Shown one piece after another: positions 52,852-61,297 of a DNA stretch of 64,000 nucleotides. Position 1 is the stretch's first letter, and each line of letters opens with the position of its first letter. This DNA is from Anaerotignum faecicola. Lineage in GTDB: Bacteria > Bacillota > Clostridia > Lachnospirales > Anaerotignaceae. Made by a program: the position numbers and the translations under genes. The notes under the pieces were generated by a model. That model saw only the letters and a list, made by a program, of their open reading frames with translations, did no database searches and had not been told where the DNA came from. Location of the stretch: NCBI RefSeq assembly GCF_003865035.1, contig NZ_BHVZ01000002.1, positions 124,001-188,000 on the forward strand. Reading direction: 5' to 3'.

Positions 52852-52885
52852 CACCTCAAGCTGACAGAAAAATCAGTTTGAGGTG
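52852..52885. terminator. Bidirectional terminator
   Basis: 13-bp stem CACCTCAAGCTGA/TCAGTTTGAGGTG (one G-U) with A-run and T-run on both sides, serving the converging genes ending at 52846 and 52898. Confidence 0.85.
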
Positions 52886-52897
52886 ATTCTTTTTTTC

Positions 52898-53086
52898 TTA
52901 TAATTCTTTCTTCTCGGAATGACAGCTTTTGCTATGGGCGCAGCCTGCACAGCCTCCGCCGCATTTGCCTTCATGCTCCATTTTCATAATCTTCGCCTGC
53001 TTCTGCATTTTTCTGATGTTAAAGAAAACCAGAAAGAAGATTAAAATTGCAGGGATAATTGCCGTAAAAACTGTTTCTCTTGCCAT
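52898..53086 (-). CDS. FeoB-associated Cys-rich membrane protein
   Basis: 62 residues: one membrane helix (VFTAIIPAILIFFLVFFNI), a basic stretch, then CGGGCAGCAHSKSCHSEKK. Small Cys-rich single-pass proteins of this form are often next to feoB and are thought to help ferrous iron uptake. No feoB lies in the window; it follows the radical-SAM gene's opposite end by sharing the strand, 12 bases upstream of that gene's stop. Confidence 0.75.
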   Translation of the reverse strand: MARETVFTAIIPAILIFFLVFFNIRKMQKQAKIMKMEHEGKCGGGCAGCAHSKSCHSEKKEL

Positions 53087-53098
53087 TGCGGCACCTCC

Positions 53099-54253
53099 TT
53101 AAATATAATGATCCATGTAGGTATGGAGTTTCTTTTCCCAATCCTTTTCATCTACGATATTTTTCGCCAAATCCTCAACGATTTTCCGGTCGCTCTCGCG
53201 CATCCGCCAAAGCTGCTTCCAGTCCAGAGGGAAGCCCATGCGGCGCGCCATCTGATATTTTCTCTGCTCCAGCTTGGGCAGGGCAAGGAAGGAATCAATA
53301 TATTCCAGCATCCAGGGCAGGTCTGTATCCATATCACCGTTGACCTCCTGTAAAAGGTTAATGATGTGGTCGCTTGTGATTCTGCCGTTTGCCTTTGTCG
53401 GGTCGATATGCGCTAAGAGCTTGCGAATTTCCAAAAGCTTATTCATATCGGTATCCTCCGTCCAGCCGCCGGCATCGCGCACCTCTTCCATCAGAGAGCC
53501 GGTACGCAGCACAAAGGTACGCAGGCGGACGAAATTCGGATTCACCGCATTGATAACCTTCGCCGTTTCAATGGCGTTGTCATCGGAAAGCTCTCTGCCG
53601 CCGACACCGGGCATAAAGTAGATAGAAAGCTCAATCCCTGCCTCTCTCACCTTTCTGCCGCCGATAATCTGTTCCTCCTGCGTGCAGCCCTTTTCAATCA
53701 GCGCAAGCACCTTATCGGAACCCGATTCGTAACCGGAATGGATACGGTCTAAGCCTGCCTCCTTGAGCATTTTATAATCCTCCGGGGTAATTTTCGCAAG
53801 CGTGTTTGCTCTGCCATAGGAGGTAATTCGCTTGATTTCGGGCAGCTTCACACGCACATAACGGATAATTTCCGCAAGCCAATCCGCACGCAGACACATC
53901 GTATTCGCATCCTGCAAAAAGATGGAATTGCAGTCTCCCTCCGTCATCCAGCGGAACACCATCTGATAGCACCAACGCTGATCGTCCGTTGTCAGGGTCT
54001 GATATTCGTTGTTAATCGCCTGAATATCCCAGCCGTTCGCCGTTTTATACTGCAAAATACGGTCACGCAGTTCCGCCATGGTGTCGATATCCTGCTTCAC
54101 CTCCGCAACGGAACGGGTATGAAAATCGTATTTTTTATACAGCATACAGAATTTACATCTATTCCAAGGGCAGTTCACCGTCACGCGCAAAAGCAGGCTG
54201 TTTGCCTCACTGGGCGGACGAATGGGCCCAATCTGAAAAACCATTTCTTCCAT
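53099..54253 (-). CDS. Radical SAM protein with CX4CX2C cluster motif
   Basis: 384 residues. The iron-sulfur site is Cys28-x4-Cys33-x2-Cys36 (VNCPWNRCKFCMLY), one residue longer in the first spacing than the canonical CX3CX2C. RITSYGRANTLAKITPEDYKMLKEAGLDRIHSGYESGSDKVLALIEKGCT and IELSIYFMPGVGGRELSDDN are the SAM-binding and barrel elements seen in B12-independent HemN/Elp3-like relatives. Reaction unknown. It ends 12 bases before the FeoB-associated gene. Confidence 0.88.
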   Translation of the reverse strand: MEEMVFQIGPIRPPSEANSLLLRVTVNCPWNRCKFCMLYKKYDFHTRSVAEVKQDIDTMAELRDRILQYKTANGWDIQAINNEYQTLTTDDQRWCYQMVFRWMTEGDCNSIFLQDANTMCLRADWLAEIIRYVRVKLPEIKRITSYGRANTLAKITPEDYKMLKEAGLDRIHSGYESGSDKVLALIEKGCTQEEQIIGGRKVREAGIELSIYFMPGVGGRELSDDNAIETAKVINAVNPNFVRLRTFVLRTGSLMEEVRDAGGWTEDTDMNKLLEIRKLLAHIDPTKANGRITSDHIINLLQEVNGDMDTDLPWMLEYIDSFLALPKLEQRKYQMARRMGFPLDWKQLWRMRESDRKIVEDLAKNIVDEKDWEKKLHTYMDHYI

Positions 54254-54318
54254 TATTTTTTCTCCTTCGTAAATCGTACTCTCCTAACCTCATTATTGTA
54301 GCAGATTGGGGAGAAAAA

Positions 54319-54498
54319 TCAAGGGTTCGGGCGTTCCAATTCGATTTCGCCCTGCTCCTTCTCAAATTCGCGAATACATTGATTGATGAGGTATAAAATC
54401 TGCCCGCTGGCGGAACGTCCGTTGTATCTGGAAACATAATGAAATTTTTTCAATACTTCTTCGTCTATACGAATACTGATATGCTTTTGCTTGTTCAT
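54319..54498 (-). CDS. Arc-type ribbon-helix-helix protein
   Basis: 59 residues from the ATG at 54498. KQKHISIRIDEEVLKKFHYVSRYNGRSASGQILYLINQCIREFEKEQG follows the Arc/MetJ pattern: a beta strand, helix, turn and second helix, dimerising on DNA. A GTG at 54516 is an alternative start. No toxin gene adjoins it, so it may be an orphan repressor or an antitoxin remnant. Confidence 0.78.
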   Translation of the reverse strand: MNKQKHISIRIDEEVLKKFHYVSRYNGRSASGQILYLINQCIREFEKEQGEIELERPNP

Positions 54499-54578
54499 TT
54501 GCAACCCTCTTTCCACTTAAAATGCCTTCCCACAAATGCGGAAAGGCTTAAAGGTGCGCCCGTTTTCAACTTAGCTTT

Positions 54579-55214
54579 TTAATATCCATATTCCTCGCCA
54601 ATCAGAATCACCTTAATTCTGCCTGCCGGACGACAGACTCTTGTCACCAGAATCTGATTGCAGATACATTCCTCGGAAACGCAGTTATGGCAGGTGCCGT
54701 CCACCGCGCAGGGGGTTTTTCCCATGAAACGCATGCTGTTGACAGGTGCAACGTACCCTCTCACGCGCTTGATTGCCGCATCCACATCCTGTGCCACCTT
54801 GCTCAGGCTCGCCAGAACAATCACATTGTTCGGCCCGAAGCAGATGGACGCAACACGGTTGCCTGTCCCATCTATATTTACCAGAACGCCATCCTCGGAA
54901 ATGGCATTGGTGCTGGTCAAATAGTAATCGCACAAGAGTCCCTGACGCATCATTTCGCGCATTTCTACAGGATTCGCCGCGGTATCTCTGTCAATCACGT
55001 TATAATTGCCTTCCTTTACCGCCTTTGTCAGCCCCATATCGCGAATGGTCATGGAGCCGCCCCATGTGATGCTGCTGCCTTCCGGAATGAGGGACAGCAC
55101 CTTTTCGATGGCTTCTGTCGCTGTAGGACAGTAGTATGCTTCAAAATGGCGGCGTTCCAGCTTTTTCAACAGGGTTGCGCTCAAAAGCTCTTTTCTTTTT
55201 TCCTGTGGTGTCAT
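54579..55214 (-). CDS. LUD-domain (LutC/YkgG-like) protein
   Basis: 211 residues from the ATG at 55214 (GGAGG 9 bases upstream); the frame is open to 55316 without support. EGSSITWGGSMTIRDMGLTKAV, YYLTSTNAISEDGVLVNIDGTGNRVASICFGPNNVIVLASLSKV and NSMRFMGKTPCAVDGTCHNC match LUD-domain proteins of the DUF162/lactate-utilisation family, with extra cysteines (CVSEECICNQ) that may bind a metal cluster. It stands alone, without lutA or lutB. The role is probably not lactate oxidation. Confidence 0.88.
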   Translation of the reverse strand: MTPQEKRKELLSATLLKKLERRHFEAYYCPTATEAIEKVLSLIPEGSSITWGGSMTIRDMGLTKAVKEGNYNVIDRDTAANPVEMREMMRQGLLCDYYLTSTNAISEDGVLVNIDGTGNRVASICFGPNNVIVLASLSKVAQDVDAAIKRVRGYVAPVNSMRFMGKTPCAVDGTCHNCVSEECICNQILVTRVCRPAGRIKVILIGEEYGY

Positions 55215-55287
55215 AGGTAAAAACCTCCTTTTTCTGCTCTCTTTGCCCTGATTGTACCATATTTTCCCGTCGCTTGCATCCTTTTTC

Positions 55288-55316
55288 TTGCAAAGCAGGC
55301 GCTTCTCCTTTATCAT
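55288..55316 (+). promoter_or_regulatory. Promoter of the TrmH-like gene
   Basis: TTGCAA, 17 bases, TATCAT, close to the ribosome site GCGAGGTGA of the ATG at 55335. Confidence 0.6.
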
Positions 55317-55334
55317 AGAAAGCGAGGTGATACC

Positions 55335-56120
55335 ATGAAACGAATCGAAAGCCGCGACAACAAATGGATCAAGCGGCTGAACGGCTTAAAAATAAAGAAA
55401 AATCGCGATAAGGAGGGGCTTTTCATTGCGGAGGGACTGCGCTTTATCCGCGAAATCCCGAAGAATTGGGAGGTGCTTGCGTATGCGGTCAGCAATGCCT
55501 TTGCCGCAGAAAACGACCTTTCCCTCTACGAAGAAAAGGCAGAGGTACTTTGTCTGACAGATGCACTCTTTGCCGCCGTCTGCGATACGGAAAACCCACA
55601 GGGAATTCTGGCGGTCTGCAAAAAGCTGGATTGGGATGCAGATGCGGTGCTTGCGAAAAAAACGCCCTTTCTCCTTCTGGCGGAAGAGCTGAATGACCCC
55701 GGCAATCTGGGGACGGTCATTCGTACGGCGGATGCCTGCGGCGCAGATGCCGTTTTTCTCAGCAAGGGCAGTGTTGATCTTTATAACCCGAAGGTACTGC
55801 GCGCCACCATGGGCAGTCTGTTCCATGTGCCTGTCTTCCAAAATATCGACCTGCATGCCCTTTCGGAAAAAATGCAGGCAAAGCAGATTCCGCTTTACGC
55901 CGCACATCTGAAGGGCAATCGCTATCCCTATGCTCTGCCCTTACAGGATGCCTGTGCCTTTCTCATTGGCAACGAGGCACGCGGTCTCAGTGAGGATGCC
56001 GCCGCACTCTGCGATGCGTGGGTGAAAATTCCCATGCCGGGGCAGGCAGAAAGCCTGAATGCTTCTGTTGCCGCAGGGGTACTGCTGTATGAGGTGGTGC
56101 GACAGAGACTGCCGAAATAA
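55335..56120 (+). CDS. SpoU/TrmH-family RNA 2'-O-methyltransferase
   Basis: 261 residues. An N-terminal substrate-binding domain (IESRDNKWIKRLNGLKIKKNRDKEGLFIAEGLRFI) precedes a SPOUT domain with the trefoil knot: LLAEELNDPGNLGTVIRTADACGADAVFLS, CAFLIGNEARGLSEDAAALCDAWVKIPMPGQAESLNASVAAGVLLYEV. It methylates rRNA or tRNA ribose, target unknown. It is plus-strand and has its own promoter. Confidence 0.95.
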   Translation: MKRIESRDNKWIKRLNGLKIKKNRDKEGLFIAEGLRFIREIPKNWEVLAYAVSNAFAAENDLSLYEEKAEVLCLTDALFAAVCDTENPQGILAVCKKLDWDADAVLAKKTPFLLLAEELNDPGNLGTVIRTADACGADAVFLSKGSVDLYNPKVLRATMGSLFHVPVFQNIDLHALSEKMQAKQIPLYAAHLKGNRYPYALPLQDACAFLIGNEARGLSEDAAALCDAWVKIPMPGQAESLNASVAAGVLLYEVVRQRLPK

Positions 56121-56204
56121 ATCGACTTTCTCTGTTAAATTGTCATCTTTTGTGATATAATAAGGCTATATAGATTCGTTTTATCACAAAAAGAGGTGTT
56201 ACAC

Positions 56205-56915
56205 ATGAAAAAATCAAAAAAATGGATTGCCCTGTTTCTGGCAGCGCTCTGTACCTTCACACCGTTGACTGCCTTTGCCGCCGATGTTAATATTGACCGC
56301 AAGCCCCTGCAAATGGATGTTTCCCCAACAGTAATCAATGGGCGCACCATGGTTCCTATGCGCTCTATTTTTGAAGGACTTGGTGCCGCTGTCGAATGGA
56401 ACAACTACACCAGAGGCATCACCGCGCAGAAGGAGGATAAAACCATTACCCTCTATCTGAACGAAAAAAACGCCTTCATCAACGGTGTCAGCCACAGTCT
56501 GGATACGCCTGCCGTTGCCGTAAACGGGCGTACGATGGTGCCTGTCCGCTTTGTTGCGGAAAGTCTGGACTGCAAGGTGTATTGGGACAGCTATAATCAG
56601 TTGGTTTCCATCTTTACCGATAATGCGGATGCCGCCGCTTATGCCGCTGAACTGCAGAAACAGCAGGCAGCCAGAAAGGCAGAGGAAGAACGCCTTGCCG
56701 CGCAGAGGGCAGCACAAAAGGCGGAACAAGAACGCCTTGCTGCACAGAATAAAAACACACAGACGGTATCGAAAAAATCCACTACCGTCTATGTTACCCC
56801 CACGGGAAAACGGTACCACTATAGCGGCTCCTGCAATGGCGGTACCTATATTGCATCTACACTGGAGAAGGCACTCGCAAGAGGGCTGACCCCCTGTAAG
56901 AAATGCGTCGGATGA
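56205..56915 (+). CDS. Secreted stalk-domain protein (copper-amine-oxidase-like N-terminal domain)
   Basis: 236 residues from the ATG at 56205. A signal peptide (KKWIALFLAALCTFTPLTAFA) ends near AFA-A. Residues 30-140 form two-repeat stalk domain: VINGRTMVPMRSIFEGLGAAVEWNN and AVNGRTMVPVRFVAESLDCKVYWD. A Glu/Ala/Lys-rich coiled coil (about 145-190) follows, then a small Cys module GKRYHYSGSCNGGTYIAS...GLTPCKKCVG, resembling the domain found after thermonuclease-like regions. Probably wall- or membrane-associated. Unknown function. Confidence 0.85.
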   Translation: MKKSKKWIALFLAALCTFTPLTAFAADVNIDRKPLQMDVSPTVINGRTMVPMRSIFEGLGAAVEWNNYTRGITAQKEDKTITLYLNEKNAFINGVSHSLDTPAVAVNGRTMVPVRFVAESLDCKVYWDSYNQLVSIFTDNADAAAYAAELQKQQAARKAEEERLAAQRAAQKAEQERLAAQNKNTQTVSKKSTTVYVTPTGKRYHYSGSCNGGTYIASTLEKALARGLTPCKKCVG

Positions 56916-56934
56916 TTTTTTATTTGAATGAAAA

Positions 56935-56985
56935 CCACGATATTTAGTATGTACAAGAATGTTGAAAACTAAATATTGTGGTTCT
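56935..56985 (+). terminator. Terminator of the stalk-domain gene
   Basis: A 16-bp stem AACCACGATATTTAGT/ACTAAATATTGTGGTT (one G-U) with a 19-base loop, then CTTTCTCTTTTTT. Confidence 0.85.
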
Positions 56986-57000
56986 TTCTCTTTTTTGGTA

Positions 57001-57184
57001 CAATAATCCCATCTTCCTTTTCCACAGCAATAAATCTTCCCTATCTGCATACACAGGAAATGGAAATTGTCCTTCGTTTTACGGCTTCTCTTCATGCAGC
57101 CATGCAGCCGATTATCCATGCATCCGATTTTTCCTGTTTTTATCCCCCATACCATTTGCATTTCCCAATTCCAGCGATGTTTTC
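57001..57184. other. Non-coding stretch before the TetR promoter
   Basis: No frame with a ribosome site and no strong fold found; only the TATAAT-type promoter at its end is supported. Confidence 0.4.
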
Positions 57185-57213
57185 TTGTTTTCCAAAGCAA
57201 TTTTTGTTATAAT
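57185..57213 (+). promoter_or_regulatory. Promoter of the TetR gene
   Basis: TTGTTT, 17 bases, TATAAT, 88 bases before the chosen ATG at 57302. Confidence 0.6.
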
Positions 57214-57301
57214 CCCATTATATTGTCTGCTATTGTAGAACGATGGAATAAAACAGGCAACTAATTTGGATGAACTCAAGCCGTATAGTCTGGAGGTTAA
57301 T

Positions 57302-57883
57302 ATGCGACGAACACGAGCTTCTATTATAGAGGCGTTTGCTCAGCTTTTAGAAGAACGCCCTATCAATAAAATTACAGTGAAAGATATCGTAAACCGTTGC
57401 GACATCAACCGGAACACCTTTTATTATCATTTTCCGGATATTCCCTCCCTGCTTTTGGAAATGATGGAGGAAAAGGTCAACGCTCTGATTGCGTACCATT
57501 ACACACCGGGTCGCCCATTGGACTGCATTAAGCCTGTTCTGCAATATGGGGAGGCACATAAGCAAGCAATCCTTCATGTATACCGCGCAGTCCCCTTGGA
57601 AACCTTTCTGTTTTATATCAACCGACTGACACAGCACGCGGTCAATGCATATTTTGCCAGTATTTCCAAAACGATTTCCATTCCCGCAAGGGATGCCGAA
57701 ATCCTGAATCACCATTATAAGTGTATCGTAGTCGGCTATTTACTGGATTGGCTGGATGCCGAAATGCAGTATGATCTGGAAACGGATATCGAACGAATCT
57801 GCTCCTTAATGGAGGGCGTAGAAACTCGCGCTCTACAAAAATCCATCGGGCAGACTGCCGTTAAGTCGGCTATAAAAGAATAA
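57302..57883 (+). CDS. TetR-family regulator
   Basis: 193 residues from the ATG at 57302 with GGAGG 5 bases before it; a TTG at 57266 would add 12 residues. N-terminal HTH: RRTRASIIEAFAQLLEERPINKITVKDIVNRCDINRNTFYYHFPDIPSLL. The ligand domain is like the DhaS/TetR_C group (YVGYLLDWLDAEMQYDLE-type end). It converges with the radical-SAM/SPASM gene, with a shared hairpin between. Its target may be that gene or itself. Confidence 0.9.
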   Translation: MRRTRASIIEAFAQLLEERPINKITVKDIVNRCDINRNTFYYHFPDIPSLLLEMMEEKVNALIAYHYTPGRPLDCIKPVLQYGEAHKQAILHVYRAVPLETFLFYINRLTQHAVNAYFASISKTISIPARDAEILNHHYKCIVVGYLLDWLDAEMQYDLETDIERICSLMEGVETRALQKSIGQTAVKSAIKE

Positions 57884-57886
57884 GCA

Positions 57887-57910
57887 AGCGCCGCAGTCTC
57901 CTGCGGCGCT
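57887..57910. terminator. Convergent hairpin between TetR and SPASM genes
   Basis: Perfect 10-bp stem AGCGCCGCAG/CTGCGGCGCT with loop TCTC. No long T-run follows, so it is a weak terminator by rule but a very stable hairpin. Confidence 0.6.
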
Positions 57911-57916
57911 CATCCT

Positions 57917-59269
57917 TTATATGTGCTTTTTTTCTTCCTGTTCAGCCCTCCAGAGCCGTTCAGCCTCCGGTGCCCAGCACTTCGCATAGGAATCACACTT
58001 CCCACACAGATGATCCGCCGTTTCCGGAGATTGCGGATCGGTGGAATGTGCGCCGGTTTCCGCAACCATTTTCCGCAGGCGTTCCGGGTTTTCCAGCATA
58101 GGGCAAGGTTGGAGCATATTATCATTAAAAGGCATATTATCATGATATGCCATAAAAATCGGGCTTTGCAGTGCCTCTAACAGCGTACATTCCCGAATGT
58201 TAGCGTTGGAATAATGCACGAACACGCAAGGATCTACATCCCCGTTTGCATTGATATGCAGATACCGCTTGCCTCCGGCAATACATCCGCCCACATATTC
58301 CGCATCATTTTGAAAGTCCATGGCGAACAAAGGCTTCGTGGCACGCAGATGGCGAATACGGTGATAAACGGTTTCACGCTGCTTGGGATTTGGCAGCAGT
58401 TCAGGCGCAGCATCATTGCCAACCGGCATATAATGGAAGTACCAGATGAAATAAGCACCCATGTCAATCAGACTGTTATAGTATGTATCCGATGTAATCT
58501 TCTCGTAATTCACGCTGGTATAACAAGAGGAAATGCCGTAGGGCAGCTTTTTCTCATGCAGCAACTTCATTGCCCGAACGACCTTCTGATAGGTTCCTTG
58601 TCCGCGGCGGCTGTCCGTGGAAACCTCGTCCCCCTCCAAAGAAATGGCAGGAATAAAGTTCTTCACGCGCAGCATTTCATCGGCAAACTTTTCATCAATC
58701 AATGTCGCATTCGTAAAGCAAAGGAATACACAATCATTATGCTTTTCGCACAGCCGAATCAGATCATTCTTTCTCGTCAGCGGCTCACCGCCGGTATAGA
58801 TATACATATAGACACCCAATTTCTTGCCTTGCTGAATAATGCTGTCAATCTCATCAAAGGTAAGATTCAGCTTATTGCCATACTCGGCAGCCCAACATCC
58901 GGTGCAGTGCAGATTGCAGGCAGATGTAGGGTCCAAAAGAATCGCCCAGGGAACATTACAGTTATACTTTGCTCGGTTTTCTTCCTGCTTCGACCAGCCG
59001 ATTAAGCTGGCATTGATGAAGAAATTAACAGCTAACGTTTTCATGACCTCCGGGTCGATATCATGGATGATATGCAGGATATAGTCATGGTAAGGGTGCG
59101 CAGGATTTTCTATTGCTTCCCGAATTGCCTTACGTTGGGATACAAATTCCCCATCGGAAAATTTGTCCGCCCAATTCATTAGCTTCAGCAGGTTGTTTTC
59201 CGGGTCTTTATACAGGTAATCAAACGCCTGTTCCAGACCCAATTTTTTGATGGTATTTGCAACGTTCAT
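57917..59269 (-). CDS. Radical SAM/SPASM-type protein
   Basis: 450 residues. Canonical CX3CX2C at Cys118, Cys122, Cys125 (PTSACNLHCTGCWAAEYG), YIYTGGEPLTRKNDLIRLCEKHND as SAM-binding element, and a C-terminal cysteine-rich region (VGGCIAGG, DVDPCVFVH, LQPCPML, HLCGKCDSYAKCW) compatible with auxiliary iron-sulfur clusters. A helical N-terminal 100 residues precedes it. Such proteins modify peptides or small metabolites; no precursor peptide is seen nearby. The TetR regulator is the convergent neighbour. Confidence 0.9.
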   Translation of the reverse strand: MNVANTIKKLGLEQAFDYLYKDPENNLLKLMNWADKFSDGEFVSQRKAIREAIENPAHPYHDYILHIIHDIDPEVMKTLAVNFFINASLIGWSKQEENRAKYNCNVPWAILLDPTSACNLHCTGCWAAEYGNKLNLTFDEIDSIIQQGKKLGVYMYIYTGGEPLTRKNDLIRLCEKHNDCVFLCFTNATLIDEKFADEMLRVKNFIPAISLEGDEVSTDSRRGQGTYQKVVRAMKLLHEKKLPYGISSCYTSVNYEKITSDTYYNSLIDMGAYFIWYFHYMPVGNDAAPELLPNPKQRETVYHRIRHLRATKPLFAMDFQNDAEYVGGCIAGGKRYLHINANGDVDPCVFVHYSNANIRECTLLEALQSPIFMAYHDNMPFNDNMLQPCPMLENPERLRKMVAETGAHSTDPQSPETADHLCGKCDSYAKCWAPEAERLWRAEQEEKKHI

Positions 59270-59613
59270 AGTCTTTCTTCCTTTCTTTCCGCTCTGTCCT
59301 CAGGTGATTTTATCCGCAGCAAATTGCTGTCGGAAGAATGCCGCCCCATTGGTACCGACCAAACCTCCGGGCTTCCCTCTGATGTTTTCATTTCAGAGAA
59401 ACACTCCAACAGAGCCATCCATCCAAACCTCGGCATTGTAGGTGTGGACGAATTATTGTTTCATCATTTTTATCTTATAAAAAAAGTCCAAAGAGAACAA
59501 TGGACAAACAAGGGGTGCAGTGTTCGAAATCGAACATTGCACCCCTGATTGCCTAAAAATACAGTATCGGAATACGCCTGTTGTTTATAACTTCTCTCGT
59601 ATTCAGACTGATT
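59270..59613. other. Long non-coding region upstream of the SPASM gene
   Basis: 344 bases without a supported gene. The part next to the SPASM start carries GAAAGGAAGAAAG as ribosome site. A 34-base hairpin lies at 59512-59545. Short open frames on both strands lack ribosome sites and do not resemble a known family. Confidence 0.5.
59512..59545. repeat. Strong 15-bp hairpin/dyad in the SPASM upstream region
   Basis: GGGGTGCAGTGTTCG, AAAT, CGAACATTGCACCCC: 15 pairs with one G-U. It has no T-run on either strand, so it is not a classic terminator. It includes the inner palindrome TGTTCGAAATCGAACA and could be an operator or an RNA structure. Confidence 0.6.
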
Positions 59614-60405
59614 TTATACATCTTTACCTTTCGGAATCTGCCGTCCCTCATGATCCATCTCGAAATTCTCCCGATGAATTAACTGGGAAATCGGCACAAT
59701 CTCAAACCCCTTTTCCTTGATTCCCTTGAGAATCGTGTCCAATACCTTAGGGGTGTATTTCGCATCATTGTGGAACAGAATGATGGAGCCATTGCCCAGA
59801 TGCTTATGCTCCAACACCTGCCTGATCTCCACCTCCGCTCCCTGTTCCTTCCAATCCAGACTGTCCACATCCCACTGAATGGTATAATACCCATTCTGCT
59901 CCGCTGTTTCAATCACATGGTTATCATATTCCCCAAAGGGCGGGCGAAACAGTTCCATCTCCACTCCCGTAAGCTTCTTCACATTTTCATGACACTTCTG
60001 CAATTCCTGTGCAATTTCCTCGGAGGAAATCCGGCTCATGTGCGGATGTGTAGCGGAATGGTTACCCAAATCGTGCCCTTCCGCGGCGATTTTCTTCACC
60101 TCCTCCGGATATTTTTCCACCCAATAGCCGCAAAGAAAAAATGTTGCCTTTACGTCATTTTCCTTCAGAATCCGCAGCAGCTCATCCGTATCATCGGCTC
60201 CCCAAGCCGCATCGAAGCTAACGGAAACCTGCGGCTTCTCCGTCTGCACGCAATAAATCGGCAGCCTTCTTTCCCCCTCTGCAACGGCAAAAACCTTCTC
60301 CGCCGCCCTTGGCACGCCCATATACGCCGCCGCAAGCAGCAAAAGCCCCAGCACGCCGCATGCCGCCCGTTTTTTTGTGATATGTATCCGTTTCCAAGCC
60401 TTCAT
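59614..60405 (-). CDS. Polysaccharide deacetylase (NodB/PdaB-like)
   Basis: 263 residues from the ATG at 60405 (GGAGGG upstream). N-terminal anchor (RAACGVLGLLLLAAAYMG), then a CE4 domain: VSFDAAWGADDTDELLRIL (motif 1, of the sporulation-type form), EGHDLGNHSATHPHM (metal histidines), RPPFGEYDNHV, QWDVDSLDWKEQG and ILFHNDAKYTPKVL. It would remove acetyl groups from N-acetylglucosamine or N-acetylmuramic acid outside the membrane. In spore formers such PdaB-like proteins act in cortex or spore formation, which would fit this organism. Confidence 0.9.
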   Translation of the reverse strand: MKAWKRIHITKKRAACGVLGLLLLAAAYMGVPRAAEKVFAVAEGERRLPIYCVQTEKPQVSVSFDAAWGADDTDELLRILKENDVKATFFLCGYWVEKYPEEVKKIAAEGHDLGNHSATHPHMSRISSEEIAQELQKCHENVKKLTGVEMELFRPPFGEYDNHVIETAEQNGYYTIQWDVDSLDWKEQGAEVEIRQVLEHKHLGNGSIILFHNDAKYTPKVLDTILKGIKEKGFEIVPISQLIHRENFEMDHEGRQIPKGKDV

Positions 60406-60589
60406 ACGAAATTCCCTCCGCGTTGTTTTTTCTAACAATATATTTCCAAAGGGAATAAATCAGAATCGCCATTTTTCGCCGCCCATCTCGCTCTTGTCAA
60501 TTTCCACGAAAAATGCTAAAATTTTTGCAGGCGCATTGACCACCAACGAAAAAAATCGACAAATACAGATAAGAAAAGGAATTTTAAAC

Positions 60590-61228
60590 ATGAAGTATAT
60601 TATTTTTGATTTAGACGGCACTCTTATTGATTCCATGCCCACATGGCACGGCACCGGCGCAGCTTTTCTGGAAAAACACGGCTTTGCAGTGCCGGAGGAT
60701 ATCCATGATGTTGTAAAAACACTGACGCTTTACCAGACGGCGGAATATTTCAGGAATGATTTAGGCGTTCCGTTTGACGCACAGCAGATTGTGGATGAAA
60801 TTACATCCTATGTAACAGACGCATATAAATACACCATTCCCCTGCGTCCCTCCGCGAAGGAATATCTGGAGGCAATGGCAAAAAAGGGTGTGAAGATGTG
60901 CATCCTCACAGCATCCGAAGCAGGGTATATCCAGCCTGCGTTAGACCGTCTGGATATCCGCAAATATTTCGACTGCATCCTGACCTGCACAGAGCTGGGG
61001 GTTTACAAGGAGGACGGTAAGGCATTTCTGACCGCCATGGAAAAAATGGGTGGCACATTGGAGGAAACTGCCGTATTCGAGGATGCGCTCTATGCAGTAA
61101 GAGGCGCAAAGGCGGCAGGCTTCCGGGTATATGCCGTTCTGGATGAGGACTTTCGCGGACAGACGGATGTGGATAAAATCACCGCACTGGCAGACTGCTC
61201 CTTCCGCGATTACAAGGAATTACTGTAA
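60590..61228 (+). CDS. HAD-family phosphatase (beta-phosphoglucomutase-like)
   Basis: 212 residues from the ATG at 60590 (AAAAGGA upstream). HAD motif I: FDLDGTLIDSMPTW with a cap-type insertion; motif II: MCILTASEAG; motif III: lysine region ELGVYKEDGKAF; motif IV: ETAVFEDALYAVRGAKAAGFRV. These are small-molecule phosphatases or mutases; the substrate cannot be told. galT is on the other strand just downstream. Confidence 0.88.
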   Translation: MKYIIFDLDGTLIDSMPTWHGTGAAFLEKHGFAVPEDIHDVVKTLTLYQTAEYFRNDLGVPFDAQQIVDEITSYVTDAYKYTIPLRPSAKEYLEAMAKKGVKMCILTASEAGYIQPALDRLDIRKYFDCILTCTELGVYKEDGKAFLTAMEKMGGTLEETAVFEDALYAVRGAKAAGFRVYAVLDEDFRGQTDVDKITALADCSFRDYKELL

Positions 61229-61246
61229 CAAAAATCACTCTAACCA

Positions 61247-61284
61247 AAAAGGACGCTTCTCTTTCTTTGAGAAACGCCCTTTTT
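61247..61284. terminator. Probable bidirectional terminator
   Basis: Imperfect stem AAAAGG.CG.TTCTC/GAGAA.CG.CCTTTT with two mismatches and T-runs on both sides, between converging genes. Confidence 0.55.
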
Positions 61285-61297
61285 CATTTTCTATTTT

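Noticed and set aside
54552-54565. AAGGTGCGCCC resembling one end of the spoVA-flanking repeat
   Set aside because: Only about 12 bases match; no core or opposite end nearby, so it cannot be called another copy.
59247-59548. Short plus-strand frames upstream of the SPASM gene as genes
   Set aside because: No ribosome site and no recognisable protein features.
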